Assembly: GCA_003327425.1 (NCBI GenBank)
Contig: QOQW01000033.1
Location: 1-47,189, forward strand
DNA: 47,189 nucleotides
From: Candidatus Ozemibacter sibiricus
Lineage (GTDB): Bacteria; Muiribacteriota; Ozemobacteria; Ozemobacterales; Ozemobacteraceae
Direction: 5' to 3'
Part shown: positions 26,905-35,295 of the stretch, in pieces
Position numbering within the stretch: position 1 is the stretch's first letter
How the letters are laid out: each line of letters opens with the position of its first letter
Notes under the pieces: generated by a model
The model's database searches: none
The model's input: only the letters and a program-made list of their open reading frames with translations
What the model was told of the DNA's origin: nothing
Translations under genes and position numbers: made by a program

Positions 26905-27981
26905 ATGAACCGTCGCTTGGTGCCCTTCGTCCTCATGATGTTGATGCTTTGTCTGGGGCAAGGGCAGCCCGGCCTGGCCCAGGTCAACTACCGTCTCACC
27001 GGCATGCTCGAAATCGTGCGCCACTCCAGCGGCACCTATCCGATCCTGCGCACTGGCGACGGCCGTCTGTTCAATCTGACAGGCATGCCCCTCGCCAAAT
27101 TCACTCCTTTGGAAGGCCAGAACGTGGTGGTCGAAGGCTCGGCTCGTCAAGGCGATCAACTGACCGACCTGAAGGTGACCAGTATCGCCGCCGCGCCTAT
27201 CGATCCCAAAGCGGTCGTGCTGCCGCCGATGAAACCGCACCAGACCCCGGTCAAGCTGGTTTCCCAGCGCCCCCCGCTCTATCAGCTGGCCAATGTGCGC
27301 TGGGGGTACATCCCTGGGCAACCCCGCAACAACGACAACTTCCGCTTCGTCAAAGCCACCCTCGATACGTCGAAGGTCGAGCAGGCCTACTTCGTCATCA
27401 AACCGTTCCCGCCGGAATGGATCGCGGCCCATTCGCTGATGTACTGGTCGCTCAAGCCGGGCGGTCTGGTCAGCGAGACCGGCGAGCAGGCCAGCGGCAT
27501 CTTCCTCAGCATCGAGGCCTACCAACGGAAAGACCAGTCCTATTCCCTGATCGGTGGGTTGAAGAACACCTTCGGTTCGGCCTGGATCATGGGCGCCTGG
27601 GAAGACTACACCACGCAATCCTGCGAGGTGCAGAACGAGAAGCTCTTCCTCTATCCGCTCAAGCTCACCCAGACCCAGATGAGCACGTTGCTGGCCGAAG
27701 CCGTGCTGCAGGCGTCGGTCGATCGCACCGGCGAGTTCTACCACACCATCACCAACAACTGCACCAACAACCTGATCATCCTGATGAACCGGGTTCTGCC
27801 CGCCGAGCGGCGCATCAACCTGTGGACCATCCCCTCGATGGTCTACAACCTGCGGGCGACCATGCCCATCATCGTGCCCAAGATGCTGATGAAGAAAGGG
27901 CTGGTCGGCGAGCCGCTGCCCGAGGTCAACGCCCGCAATTTCCGCCAGACGTTCGGCTTCGCCGCCCCGCCCTCGCGATGA
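26905..27981 (+). CDS. Exported DUF4105/Lnb-like protein
   Basis: Periplasmic protein with the DUF4105 (Lnb N-terminal-type) papain-like fold; the Bacteroides member Lnb N-acylates lipoproteins. The ATG at 26905 follows AAGGAG and begins a signal peptide (MNRRLVPFVLMMLMLCLGQG, cleaved near QPGLA). Residues 28-95 form an OB-like beta domain. The DUF4105 core has IAAHSLMYW (candidate catalytic His176), LSIEAYQRKDQSYS, LFLYPLKLTQTQ and FYHTITNNCTNNL (candidate nucleophile Cys286), in the family order. The C-terminal membrane part of true Lnb is absent, so acyltransfer to lipoproteins is only one possibility. 358 residues. Confidence 0.8.
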   Translation: MNRRLVPFVLMMLMLCLGQGQPGLAQVNYRLTGMLEIVRHSSGTYPILRTGDGRLFNLTGMPLAKFTPLEGQNVVVEGSARQGDQLTDLKVTSIAAAPIDPKAVVLPPMKPHQTPVKLVSQRPPLYQLANVRWGYIPGQPRNNDNFRFVKATLDTSKVEQAYFVIKPFPPEWIAAHSLMYWSLKPGGLVSETGEQASGIFLSIEAYQRKDQSYSLIGGLKNTFGSAWIMGAWEDYTTQSCEVQNEKLFLYPLKLTQTQMSTLLAEAVLQASVDRTGEFYHTITNNCTNNLIILMNRVLPAERRINLWTIPSMVYNLRATMPIIVPKMLMKKGLVGEPLPEVNARNFRQTFGFAAPPSR

Positions 27982-28329
27982 GCTGCGGTCGCTCAGGCCT
28001 ATCGAAGTGAGGCTGACCGGCCGCGACGATCATTCAACCCAGATGTGATACGCAGCCGGGAAGCATCTGGTGTTTGTCACTGGGTCTGCATGGCTCAGGG
28101 TCGCTTGGTGGGCGCCGACCAACCTGCACGCCTTAGTCCTGCGCACGGGGCGGCCCCCTCGCGCGCCTGATCATTCTCATCCCCTTCCCTTCTGATGAGT
28201 CTTGCCCCCTCATCACAACACCCCCCGCCCGGCGGTCGAAATCTATGGTGTAACGCAGGGTGGCTGGCCTTCGTCTGCATTGGCGAGAATCGCTCCTGAC
28301 AGCGAATTCCCCACCAGACGGAGGAACTT
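27982..28329. other. 348-bp intergenic region with a TGTCACT element
   Basis: No gene is visible. At 28075-28081 stands TGTCACT, followed after 17 bases by GGTC (28099-28102). This is close to the bipartite element found before the four duplicated genes at 38-41 kb, but one base wider and about 230 bases from the next start. The last bases before the next gene carry its ribosome binding site ACGGAGGA. Confidence 0.4.
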
Positions 28330-29553
28330 ATGAACGGCCGCCAGATCCATTCCGAGATTCGTCGTTTCCGATTCGGCCTGGGTGTTCTCGTCTTCCCCAT
28401 TCTTTTGATGAACCTTTGGTCGCCTTCCCCCGCGGCGGGGGCGGTGCCCATCGACGTTGTGATGGGGCGCGCCGGCAAGGGCATCGTCGCCACGTTGCAT
28501 CGCGCCTGCGCCATCTTGAGCCAGATCGGCGGCCAGACCTTCTCGGCCGCCGTCGCTTCGACCGCTTTCGCGCCGGGCAACCGGAAGGTGCGGGTGACGA
28601 TCACCGGCGTCATCCTGGTGCCCGGCCGCTATGTGCGAGGCCGGGTGCTCGCCAGCCTGAACCAGGACTGCCCGTTGCCCAGCCGCCCCGAATGCCAGGG
28701 GCTGTTCCGGCTCGAGCTGCCGGCCAATGCCGCCCAGGCCGATGCACGCACGAGCTATCGGGTCCCGTTCCGGCTCGACCTGGCCGTCGACGTCGAGGCG
28801 ACCCTGAAAGTGCTGACGATGATGGGACTGGGGTTCGGCCTCAAGCAGGTCGACCTGTTCCCCGACGAGGCGTTCCTGCGGCAGCTCAACCATCTTCCCG
28901 CGTCGAATCTGCACACGGTGCTGGGGCGGTTCTTCCCCAGCTTCGTCTCCTTCCTCGAGAAGCGCACCGTCTCGCGCGCCGTCGACGAGATCCTGGCCGA
29001 CGGCCGGCTGACCGGCACCCGGGCCTTGCAGGGGCTGGGTCTCGACGAGCTGGTCGGCTTCGGGATCAACTTCGGCCTGGGCTTGGCCCAGATGGCCGCC
29101 ACCACCTGGGTCAAAGAGGCGGTCGCCCTCGGCGCCGGCAGCGCCGCCCTGGCCATGCCAGGCATGGCTCCCATCGCAGTGGGGGCAATCTTGCAGGTGG
29201 TGGCGGTCAAAGCCACCGGCATGCTGATCGACATAGGCAAAGAGCAGTTCCAGGCCGGCATCTATCGCGACCGATTCGCCAAGATCGAAGCCTTCTTCAT
29301 GGGCACCTGGTCGCCCGGCGAGCACCACATTCCCTGGCTGATCGACACGGTCACCGCCGAGGCGAAGAAAGACCGCTTCGACACCATCCAGAAGCTGATT
29401 CTCTATTTGCGAGCCCAGGCGCCCGCCAGGCGCGGCTGGTGGAACCCCCTCCATCCGAAGCTGCGCGCCCCGCTCGCCTTCCGCGCCCAGCAGGAAGGCT
29501 CGTGGCTGGCCGAGCGTTACCTCGCCATGTGGGACCTGCTCTTCGCCCGCTGA
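28330..29553 (+). CDS. Exported protein of unknown function with glycine-rich hydrophobic hairpin
   Basis: Family not recognised. CGGAGGA lies 6 bases before the ATG. Residues 15-38 form a signal sequence (FGLGVLVFPILLMN...PAAGA). A strand-rich part with a Cys pair (QDCPLP and PECQG) follows at about 115-130. Residues about 235-300 form two hydrophobic Gly/Ala-rich stretches (VGFGINFGLGLAQMAA; MPGMAPIAVGAILQVVAVKA) that could insert in a membrane as a hairpin. The C-terminal 90 residues are helical with many aromatics (FMGTWSPGEHHIPWL). It could be a periplasmic or outer-envelope protein; no enzyme motif is visible. It ends in an Arg/Trp-rich helix before a 200-base convergent gap. Confidence 0.72.
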   Translation: MNGRQIHSEIRRFRFGLGVLVFPILLMNLWSPSPAAGAVPIDVVMGRAGKGIVATLHRACAILSQIGGQTFSAAVASTAFAPGNRKVRVTITGVILVPGRYVRGRVLASLNQDCPLPSRPECQGLFRLELPANAAQADARTSYRVPFRLDLAVDVEATLKVLTMMGLGFGLKQVDLFPDEAFLRQLNHLPASNLHTVLGRFFPSFVSFLEKRTVSRAVDEILADGRLTGTRALQGLGLDELVGFGINFGLGLAQMAATTWVKEAVALGAGSAALAMPGMAPIAVGAILQVVAVKATGMLIDIGKEQFQAGIYRDRFAKIEAFFMGTWSPGEHHIPWLIDTVTAEAKKDRFDTIQKLILYLRAQAPARRGWWNPLHPKLRAPLAFRAQQEGSWLAERYLAMWDLLFAR

Positions 29554-29751
29554 CCGCCCCACGCGCTGACCGGATCGCTGGCGCTGCGGCCTGAGCGAAG
29601 CCTCCCCCTGGCGCTCCCCCGCGCGCAGCGACAGGGCAATCCAACGGCAAAGTTTCTGGGCGGAAGGGCAGCGTGCAGCTTCAACGCAGATCCGAAGCAC
29701 GAGGAATTCCTCCGCCTCTCCTGAACATCGGCGACCTGAGCAAGGCGATGC

Positions 29752-30966
29752 TCAAGGCAAGGCGGAAAGGAAGCGATCGGCTGAAACGACCCAGGCGTAG
29801 CCGCCTTCTGTCTTTCGCCGGAAACAAACCCCGGGGGTATGTATGACTTGAATGCCGAACGGAACGTGCAGCGCCTCTTGAAAATGTACCAGGCTTTTGG
29901 CCAGGGTCTGATCGTGGAGCTTGCTTTCGATGAGGCAGATGGGGCGGTTCCGGTCAGCGATGAGGAAATCGACTTCCCGCTTTTCGAGGTCGCGTAGATA
30001 GTGGAGCGTCACCTCGGCCTGGCCCATCGCCCGCCACAAGGCGACAGCCTTCTTCAGATGCAGGGCGAGCAGGTTCTCGAACCGACGTCCCTCATCAGCC
30101 AGTTCCGCCCAATCGTACGAGTAGACCTTGGCTTCTTTCCTGATCGCTCGTTTGATCGACGGCGCAAACGGTGGAATCCGGAAAATGACGTAGAACTGCT
30201 CGAGCACCGCCAACCAATCCTTGACCGTATCGAAGGCGACCTGGAGGTCTTCACGAAGAGAGTTGAGTGAAAGGGGCGCACCTACCCGTTCGGGCAGAAG
30301 CCGGGAAAGAGTTTCGACGCCGCTGATCTGGCGAATGGCGGTCGCATCGCGGATATCCTCACGCACGAGAAGCTTGCGCCGCTCCTCCGACCACCGGCGA
30401 TAGAAGCCGATCTGGGCACGCTTGAGAGGCTCGGGAAACCCTCCGAAGCGAAACAAAGCTTCGTAGTGCGGACAGGCGGGAAGGTCGCCCGGCGCTTCCA
30501 GAGCTCGAAGAAATTCCTGCCACGAACTGCTTCTCTCCTGAAGTTCACCGACGGTCAACGGATAGAGAGGAAGATGGAAATACCGACCAAGGAGGCTGTC
30601 GCCGCCTTTCTGGAAGAGATCGAGGCGTCCGCTGCCGGTCACCAGGATCGCCATCTCGGCCTCGAACTGGTCGAACACCCCTTTCAGGTAGTTCTTCCAT
30701 CCCCTGAGTTTGTGGATCTCGTCAAAGATGACCAAAAAATCGCGGCGAGGGTCGCGGCGGTCCTTCTCGAAGAAAGCCGGGTCGACGCGAAGTTCGCTCT
30801 GGTGGGCCGGAATGTCCCAGTTGAAATAGCGTCGCTGGGGGAAGCAATCACCGATCTTCTTGGCCAAGGTGGTCTTGCCGACCTGTCGAGGCCCTGAAAT
30901 GAAGGCCATTTTTCGGAAATCGCGCAGAATCTCTAGAACAGGGGCCACCAAGGTCCTGGGGAACAT
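29752..30966 (-). CDS. AAA+ ATPase with DUF4143 nuclease-like C-terminus
   Basis: Common bacterial/archaeal accessory ATPase of unsettled function, often in variable regions. The N-terminal AAA+ core has Walker A SGPRQVGKTTLAK (24-36), Walker B FLVIFDEIHKLRG and sensor 1 VTGSGRLDLF. A winged-helix region (LSLNSLREDLQVAF) follows. The C-terminal DUF4143 part has RRFENLLALHL, KREVDFLIA and ICLIESKL, the E...D...ExK pattern of PD-(D/E)xK nucleases. The ATG at 30966 (AGGAG 12 bases before it) fits the domain start; an in-frame extension to 31197 would run through a set of inverted repeats and is rejected. The 404-residue length is normal. Its 5' region holds a striking AT-rich operator-like array. 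Confidence 0.9.
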   Translation of the reverse strand: MFPRTLVAPVLEILRDFRKMAFISGPRQVGKTTLAKKIGDCFPQRRYFNWDIPAHQSELRVDPAFFEKDRRDPRRDFLVIFDEIHKLRGWKNYLKGVFDQFEAEMAILVTGSGRLDLFQKGGDSLLGRYFHLPLYPLTVGELQERSSSWQEFLRALEAPGDLPACPHYEALFRFGGFPEPLKRAQIGFYRRWSEERRKLLVREDIRDATAIRQISGVETLSRLLPERVGAPLSLNSLREDLQVAFDTVKDWLAVLEQFYVIFRIPPFAPSIKRAIRKEAKVYSYDWAELADEGRRFENLLALHLKKAVALWRAMGQAEVTLHYLRDLEKREVDFLIADRNRPICLIESKLHDQTLAKSLVHFQEALHVPFGIQVIHTPGVCFRRKTEGGYAWVVSADRFLSALP

Positions 30967-30969
30967 ATT

Positions 30970-31031
30970 GATATTTTTCTCCTGATGTCGAAAAAAATCA
31001 AGATATTTTTCGACATCGGTCGAAAAATATC
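30970..31031 (-). promoter_or_regulatory. Alternating inverted-repeat array before the DUF4143 ATPase gene
   Basis: Four related AT-rich half-sites (core GATATTTTTCGA) alternate in direction: 30970-30980 (+), 30984-30999 (-), 31002-31017 (+), 31018-31031 (-). The second and third pair over 15 bases with one mismatch (arms 30984-30998 and 31003-31017); the third and fourth pair over 12 bases perfectly (31002-31013 and 31020-31031). The hairpins are mutually exclusive. The block abuts the ribosome binding site (30979-30983) and contrasts with its GC-rich surroundings. An operator or attenuator-like switch is inferred. Confidence 0.6.
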
Positions 31032-31206
31032 GAATCGGTCGGGCGGTCGGTTCCCTCGCGCGGTGGTGAGGCGGCCATGGGCCGGCCGGCGTCTGCCAAG
31101 GCATTCTGGCGCCGGGAATGGGGCGTTGGCACGGCCAGGCATCGAGCTTGGCAGGCCCGGGGAACCATGGTAAGGTCGAGGCGATCAGCGGTTCCACCGG
31201 TGGAAC

Positions 31207-33399
31207 ATGACCAGTTCAGGCGCTATCTGCTTCTCGATCTTGCACACCAATGACCTCCATTCCCTCTTCGAGGGGCTGGGGCCAGACGGGTGCCTACGCC
31301 TGGCAACCGGGAGCGGCGATCCGGTCAAGGGGCATTACGCGAGGCTGGCCACCCTGATCAAGACCCTGCGCGCCGAGCGGGAGGCTCGCGGCGAGACCGT
31401 CTTCCTGGTCGATGCCGGCGATGCCGAGTTCGGCTCTCTCTTCCACCTGCTGGGGCCGCGGCCCGATCATCCCGAGATGCCCGAGTACCGGTTCTTCCAT
31501 GATCTCGGCTACGATCTGCTCGGCATCGGCAACCACTTCTTCGAATCAGGGCATGCCGGGCGGGCCAATGCCTGGCGCAAGGTCGAAGCACAAGGCCTGC
31601 GGGTGCCGTTCCTGATCTCGAATGCGATCCTGCCATCGGCGACCGACGGGCCGGACGCGGGGTCGCCACCGGCAGCGAAGGCCGCGTCGACGCTCGATGA
31701 CGAGATCGACGGCGCCGACGGCGAGCCGCCGGGGGCGTTTGTGGCCCGGCGGTTTCGGGCCGGACTTCTCACCGATCGCACGACGGGGTTCCACCGGCTG
31801 GCGGTGCGCGAGATCGCCACGCCGGCCGGCCCGTCCCTGCGAATCGGCTGGCTGGGTCTGCTGGGCCCCTATGGGGCCAAGGTGTCTCTGGCCAATCGCC
31901 CCGACCTGCGGTTCGTGGGGTACGATGACGAGACGGGGAAGGAGCGGCCGGCCGACCTGCACGCGCTGGCGCGGCGGCTGGTCGATGAGCTGCGCCAGGT
32001 GCATCGCGCCGAGGTGGTCGTGGCCATCTTCCATGGCGGGCATCCCGAGGATCAGGCGCTGGCCCGGGCGGTGCCGGGCCTCGACGTGGTGATCGCCGGC
32101 CATACGCATGCCACCTACGCCGAGACGGTCGGACGCACGGTGATCGCCCAGGCCGGCTATGGCAGCGCCTGGCTGGGCTGCCTCGATTTCGCCTGGGAAG
32201 GAGGCCGCTTGACCTGGCTGCATCAGGCAACCGCCCTGCGGCCGGTGACCAGTGCGCTGACCGCCGACCCCGCCGTGGCCGCCCAGATCGACGACTACAA
32301 GTGGGCCATCGACCGTCTGCTGGCCAGGCCGAGACCGCCAGTCGCCGCCGGCGGCCGCAGCGACACGCCAGCCGCGATCGCGGCTTCCCGCGCCACCGAC
32401 GCGGCCGCTTCCACATTCCAGCCGGTCGCTCGAGCCGCCATGTCAGGTGGCCCTCGCGACCGCGCCCAGGCCGGCCCCCCGCTGGGCGCCCAAGCCGAGG
32501 ACGGCGCCGACGCCCAGGTCGGCACCCAGGCTGGTGGTTGGCCCAATCCCAAGGGCGATGCCCAGGCCCACCCTTCAGCCGGCGCCGCCCCAGGCAGCAC
32601 ACCTGGCGGCACATCCGGCGGCTCACCTGGCGACGCCGCTGGCCCCCCGATCGGCGACGAGGCGGCTTCCGATCTCGAAGAACCGGCCTTCACCTACGCC
32701 ACGCCCGTCTTCCGGCTCGAGCGCGACCTGCCCCGCCGCCGGTTCCCCGACAATGCCGCCGGGCGGTTCGTCGCCAGCGCCCTGCTGGCCGAAATCAACC
32801 GCCGCCTCGCCCCGCCGGTCGACGTGTTCTTCTCGAGCTACGGCCTGGTGCGCTCCGAGTTCCTCTGCGTGAACGGCCAGCCTACCACCTTCCAGTATTC
32901 CGACATCTTCAAGTTCTTTCCGTTGGGCCTCAGTCCAGACTTCCGCGTCGGCACCCCCATCCATACCTTCTTCCTGACGCGATCCGACCTGCGCAGCCTG
33001 CTCGAGGGCATGGCCGCCGTCGGCATGGTGTTCCCGGTCTTCGAGCCCGTGACCTCGGATTCGCTGACCTTCGGCATCGCCTGGTGGGGCGTGCCCTTCT
33101 ACAACAAGATCCGCGATCTGCGTCTGCACGGCGAGCCGTTCGTCGCCGACGAGCGGCTGGTCCATGTCGCCACCGACGAGTATTTCGCCCGCCACCTGCG
33201 CCGCATCAAGACCTTGAGCATGGGCCTGGCCCGGGCCGTCCCGCGCGATGCCGCCGGCCGCGAGCTGGAGCGCTTCCCCCCCAGCCCCCTGCCGCCCGAG
33301 CACGACCTGCTGGCCTGCCACCTACGCCGTTTGTTTCCAGATCCCTCTCGCCCCACGGTGGAAGGACAAAAACCGCCCGAATGTAGCCAAGCGCCTTGA
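31207..33399 (+). CDS. 5'-nucleotidase/2',3'-cyclic phosphodiesterase family protein
   Basis: Two-domain metallophosphoesterase of the UshA family. The N-terminal catalytic domain has LHTNDLHS (metal Asp16, His18), DAGDAEFGS, GIGNHFFE (family GNHEFD, so the motif is altered), FHGGHPED and VVIAGHTHATY. The C-terminal substrate domain starts near residue 495 and shows FPDNAAGRFVASALL, PVDVFFSSYGLVRSEF and YSDIFKFFPLG, where relatives have the N-S-G-x-R nucleoside-binding segment. Between them lies a linker of about 120 residues rich in Ala, Gly, Pro and Asp (about 375-495). No signal peptide is visible, which is unusual for this mostly periplasmic family. 730 residues. It precedes the three-gene cassette by about 170 bases, on the same strand. 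Confidence 0.86.
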   Translation: MTSSGAICFSILHTNDLHSLFEGLGPDGCLRLATGSGDPVKGHYARLATLIKTLRAEREARGETVFLVDAGDAEFGSLFHLLGPRPDHPEMPEYRFFHDLGYDLLGIGNHFFESGHAGRANAWRKVEAQGLRVPFLISNAILPSATDGPDAGSPPAAKAASTLDDEIDGADGEPPGAFVARRFRAGLLTDRTTGFHRLAVREIATPAGPSLRIGWLGLLGPYGAKVSLANRPDLRFVGYDDETGKERPADLHALARRLVDELRQVHRAEVVVAIFHGGHPEDQALARAVPGLDVVIAGHTHATYAETVGRTVIAQAGYGSAWLGCLDFAWEGGRLTWLHQATALRPVTSALTADPAVAAQIDDYKWAIDRLLARPRPPVAAGGRSDTPAAIAASRATDAAASTFQPVARAAMSGGPRDRAQAGPPLGAQAEDGADAQVGTQAGGWPNPKGDAQAHPSAGAAPGSTPGGTSGGSPGDAAGPPIGDEAASDLEEPAFTYATPVFRLERDLPRRRFPDNAAGRFVASALLAEINRRLAPPVDVFFSSYGLVRSEFLCVNGQPTTFQYSDIFKFFPLGLSPDFRVGTPIHTFFLTRSDLRSLLEGMAAVGMVFPVFEPVTSDSLTFGIAWWGVPFYNKIRDLRLHGEPFVADERLVHVATDEYFARHLRRIKTLSMGLARAVPRDAAGRELERFPPSPLPPEHDLLACHLRRLFPDPSRPTVEGQKPPECSQAP

Positions 33400-33566
33400 C
33401 ACTCCAGCGCCAAGAGGGTTGAATGATGGGCGGCGATTTGGGTTCAGCATTGCCAGCCCCAGGCTCACCGCCCCGTCGCGCTGGCAGGTCGGGCACGATG
33501 CGGGCTTTCTTCGACCCAAGGCGCGATGGCGGGAATCGATCCTCGAACAAAGCGGAAGGAGGACTC

Positions 33567-33982
33567 ATGGGGTAGATTTTCTCGACGCTCATGACCGGCA
33601 CTAGGAAGATGCCGAACTCCTGTTCGCCCAGAGGCGTTGGGCCAATGTCGACCATCTCTACGGTCTGGCGGCTGAATGTGGTCTGAAACGGCTGATGCAA
33701 GCCTTCGGCATGCGTCTCGACAAAGCCAACACCCGCCCTGTCTCCCCAGAAGACAGGGTTCACATCGAGAAAGTTTGGACACGCTACGAAGCCTATCAGT
33801 CTGGACATCGGGCGGGAATCGCTTACCCGCTGCCCCCGAAGAATCCCTTCGATGACTGGGAGATCGCTCAGCGCTATCAGCATCGTTCGACATTCGACCA
33901 GACGCGCGTCGAAACGCATCGCACCGGGGCCAGAGCCGTCCGAACCCTGGTTGCCAAAGCCCACAAGGAAGGATTGGTATGA
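33567..33982 (+). pseudogene. Broken small helical (HEPN-like) gene, first member of a three-gene cassette
   Basis: AAGGAGG precedes an ATG at 33567, but GGG TAG follows at once. One base out of phase, the reading continues VDFLDAHDRH, TAG, EDAELLFAQRRWANVDHLYG, then LAAECGLKRLMQAFGM to a stop at 33982. This reads as a real protein of about 137 residues whose start has lost one G from a G run (33569-33572), and in which a codon, probably TGG, has become TAG at 33602. The helical AAECGLK pattern recalls HEPN-type proteins. An internal ATG at 33695 could still yield a 95-residue C-terminal piece. Its stop overlaps the next ATG as ATGA. A sequencing error in the G run could account for the frameshift but not for the amber. 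Confidence 0.68.
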
Positions 33983-35295
33983 CCACCTTCGATGGCATCC
34001 TTCCCCACCTGCGCGAAGTTCTCGGTTCCCATCGTCAGACCCTCGAAGAACTCGACTGGTTCGTGGTCAATCGCGACCTCAACGGTCGGGTGCGACTGAT
34101 CGTCCCTGAAGCCACCGCCTCCAATCCCGATGTTCGCGCGCGGCTCGAACAACTCTATGCCGAACTCGCAAGACAGATCGCGCCCCACCACCACTCTGGC
34201 GGCACTGGCCTCCTCTATGAACCCGACCTCGACATCAGCCTGGAACATGGATCGCGCACCCCTATCGAAGGGTTTTCCAACGGGTGGATGGTCGATCGTC
34301 TGGCTGTCGACAGCCATTGGACCGACATCGCCCCCGAGCATGGCGACCCACCCCGCATCGTTTTCGCCTCCCTCAAAGGGGGGGTAGGACGCTCGACCGC
34401 CCTCGCCGCCTGCGCCTGGAAGCTCGCGCAGCACGGCAAGCGGGTGCTGGTCCTCGATCTCGACCTCGAATCGCCGGGGCTCTCGAGCAGCTTGCTGCCG
34501 GAGGATCGCCAGCCTTCCTACGGAGTCACCGATTGGCTGGTCGAAGACCTGGTCGATAATGGCGGGTCTGTTTTGCAAGAAATGTTCGCGGCCAGTCCCT
34601 TGTCGCACGACGGCGAGATCTACGTCGTGCCAGCCCACGGCCGCGACCCTGGCGAATACCTGGCCAAGCTCGGCCGGGTCTGGATGCCGAACGTCGGCGC
34701 CGACGGTTCGCGCGAACCATGGACAGCCCGCTTGCGCAGGCTGCTGGCCGAGCTGGAAAAAAACCTTCGCCCCGACGTCACCCTGATCGATGCCCGCGCC
34801 GGCCTCAGCGAGATCGCCTCGAGCTGCATCGCCGGCCTCGAAGCGCGGCTGATCTTGCTGTTCGCGATCGATGGGCATCAGAGCTGGAGTGGGTATCGCC
34901 TCTTGTTTCGCCACTGGCAGCGGGCCGGAATCGCCGAGTTGATCCGCGATCGGTTGCAGATGGTGGCGGCCATGGTTCCCGAGATCGACCCGGCGAGCTA
35001 TCTCGCTGCTTTCCGGGAAGAAGCCCATGATTTGTTCCTGGATACCCTCTATGACGAGATTCCTCCGAACGGCGAAGGATGGAACTTCGATCTGGCCGAT
35101 GACACCGCGCCGCACCACCCCTGGCCGGTGCGTTGGCATCGCGGGTATGCCGCCCTCCGCACGCTGCACGGGAAACTGGCCACCGTCGACGATGACGAGA
35201 TCCGCCACACCTTCGGCGGATTGATCGATCCCCTGGAGCGGAGTCTGGGGTGGGGCGATGGCGACGAGATCAGGCCGCCAGGAGGGAACCGGTGA
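33979..35295 (+). CDS. ParA/MinD-like deviant-Walker ATPase of an unassigned cassette
   Basis: 438 residues. The first 120 residues are a domain I do not recognise (FVVNRDLNGRVRLIVPE; RLEQLYAELARQIAPHHH). Then comes a SIMIBI ATPase: deviant Walker A KGGVGRST (133-140), where ParA has KGGVGKT-like sequence, LVLDLDLESPGLSS (157-170, A' region), and DVTLIDARAGLSEIAS as the Walker B/switch II segment. The signature Lys at the start of the P-loop is kept, implying dimerisation over ATP. It is coupled to the broken upstream gene by ATGA and to the downstream NTPase by GTGA, so the three were one operon. No ParB or centromere-like repeats are nearby, so plasmid-type segregation is unlikely. Confidence 0.85.
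   Translation: MTTFDGILPHLREVLGSHRQTLEELDWFVVNRDLNGRVRLIVPEATASNPDVRARLEQLYAELARQIAPHHHSGGTGLLYEPDLDISLEHGSRTPIEGFSNGWMVDRLAVDSHWTDIAPEHGDPPRIVFASLKGGVGRSTALAACAWKLAQHGKRVLVLDLDLESPGLSSSLLPEDRQPSYGVTDWLVEDLVDNGGSVLQEMFAASPLSHDGEIYVVPAHGRDPGEYLAKLGRVWMPNVGADGSREPWTARLRRLLAELEKNLRPDVTLIDARAGLSEIASSCIAGLEARLILLFAIDGHQSWSGYRLLFRHWQRAGIAELIRDRLQMVAAMVPEIDPASYLAAFREEAHDLFLDTLYDEIPPNGEGWNFDLADDTAPHHPWPVRWHRGYAALRTLHGKLATVDDDEIRHTFGGLIDPLERSLGWGDGDEIRPPGGNR

Noticed and set aside
30967-31197. N-terminal extension of the DUF4143 ATPase to 31197
   Set aside because: It would translate the inverted-repeat array and gives no domain sequence; the ATG at 30966 begins the conserved fold.
33979-35295. Plasmid-type ParA partition system
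   Set aside because: No ParB-like gene, replication gene or iterated centromere-like repeats nearby, and a large extra N-terminal domain is present.
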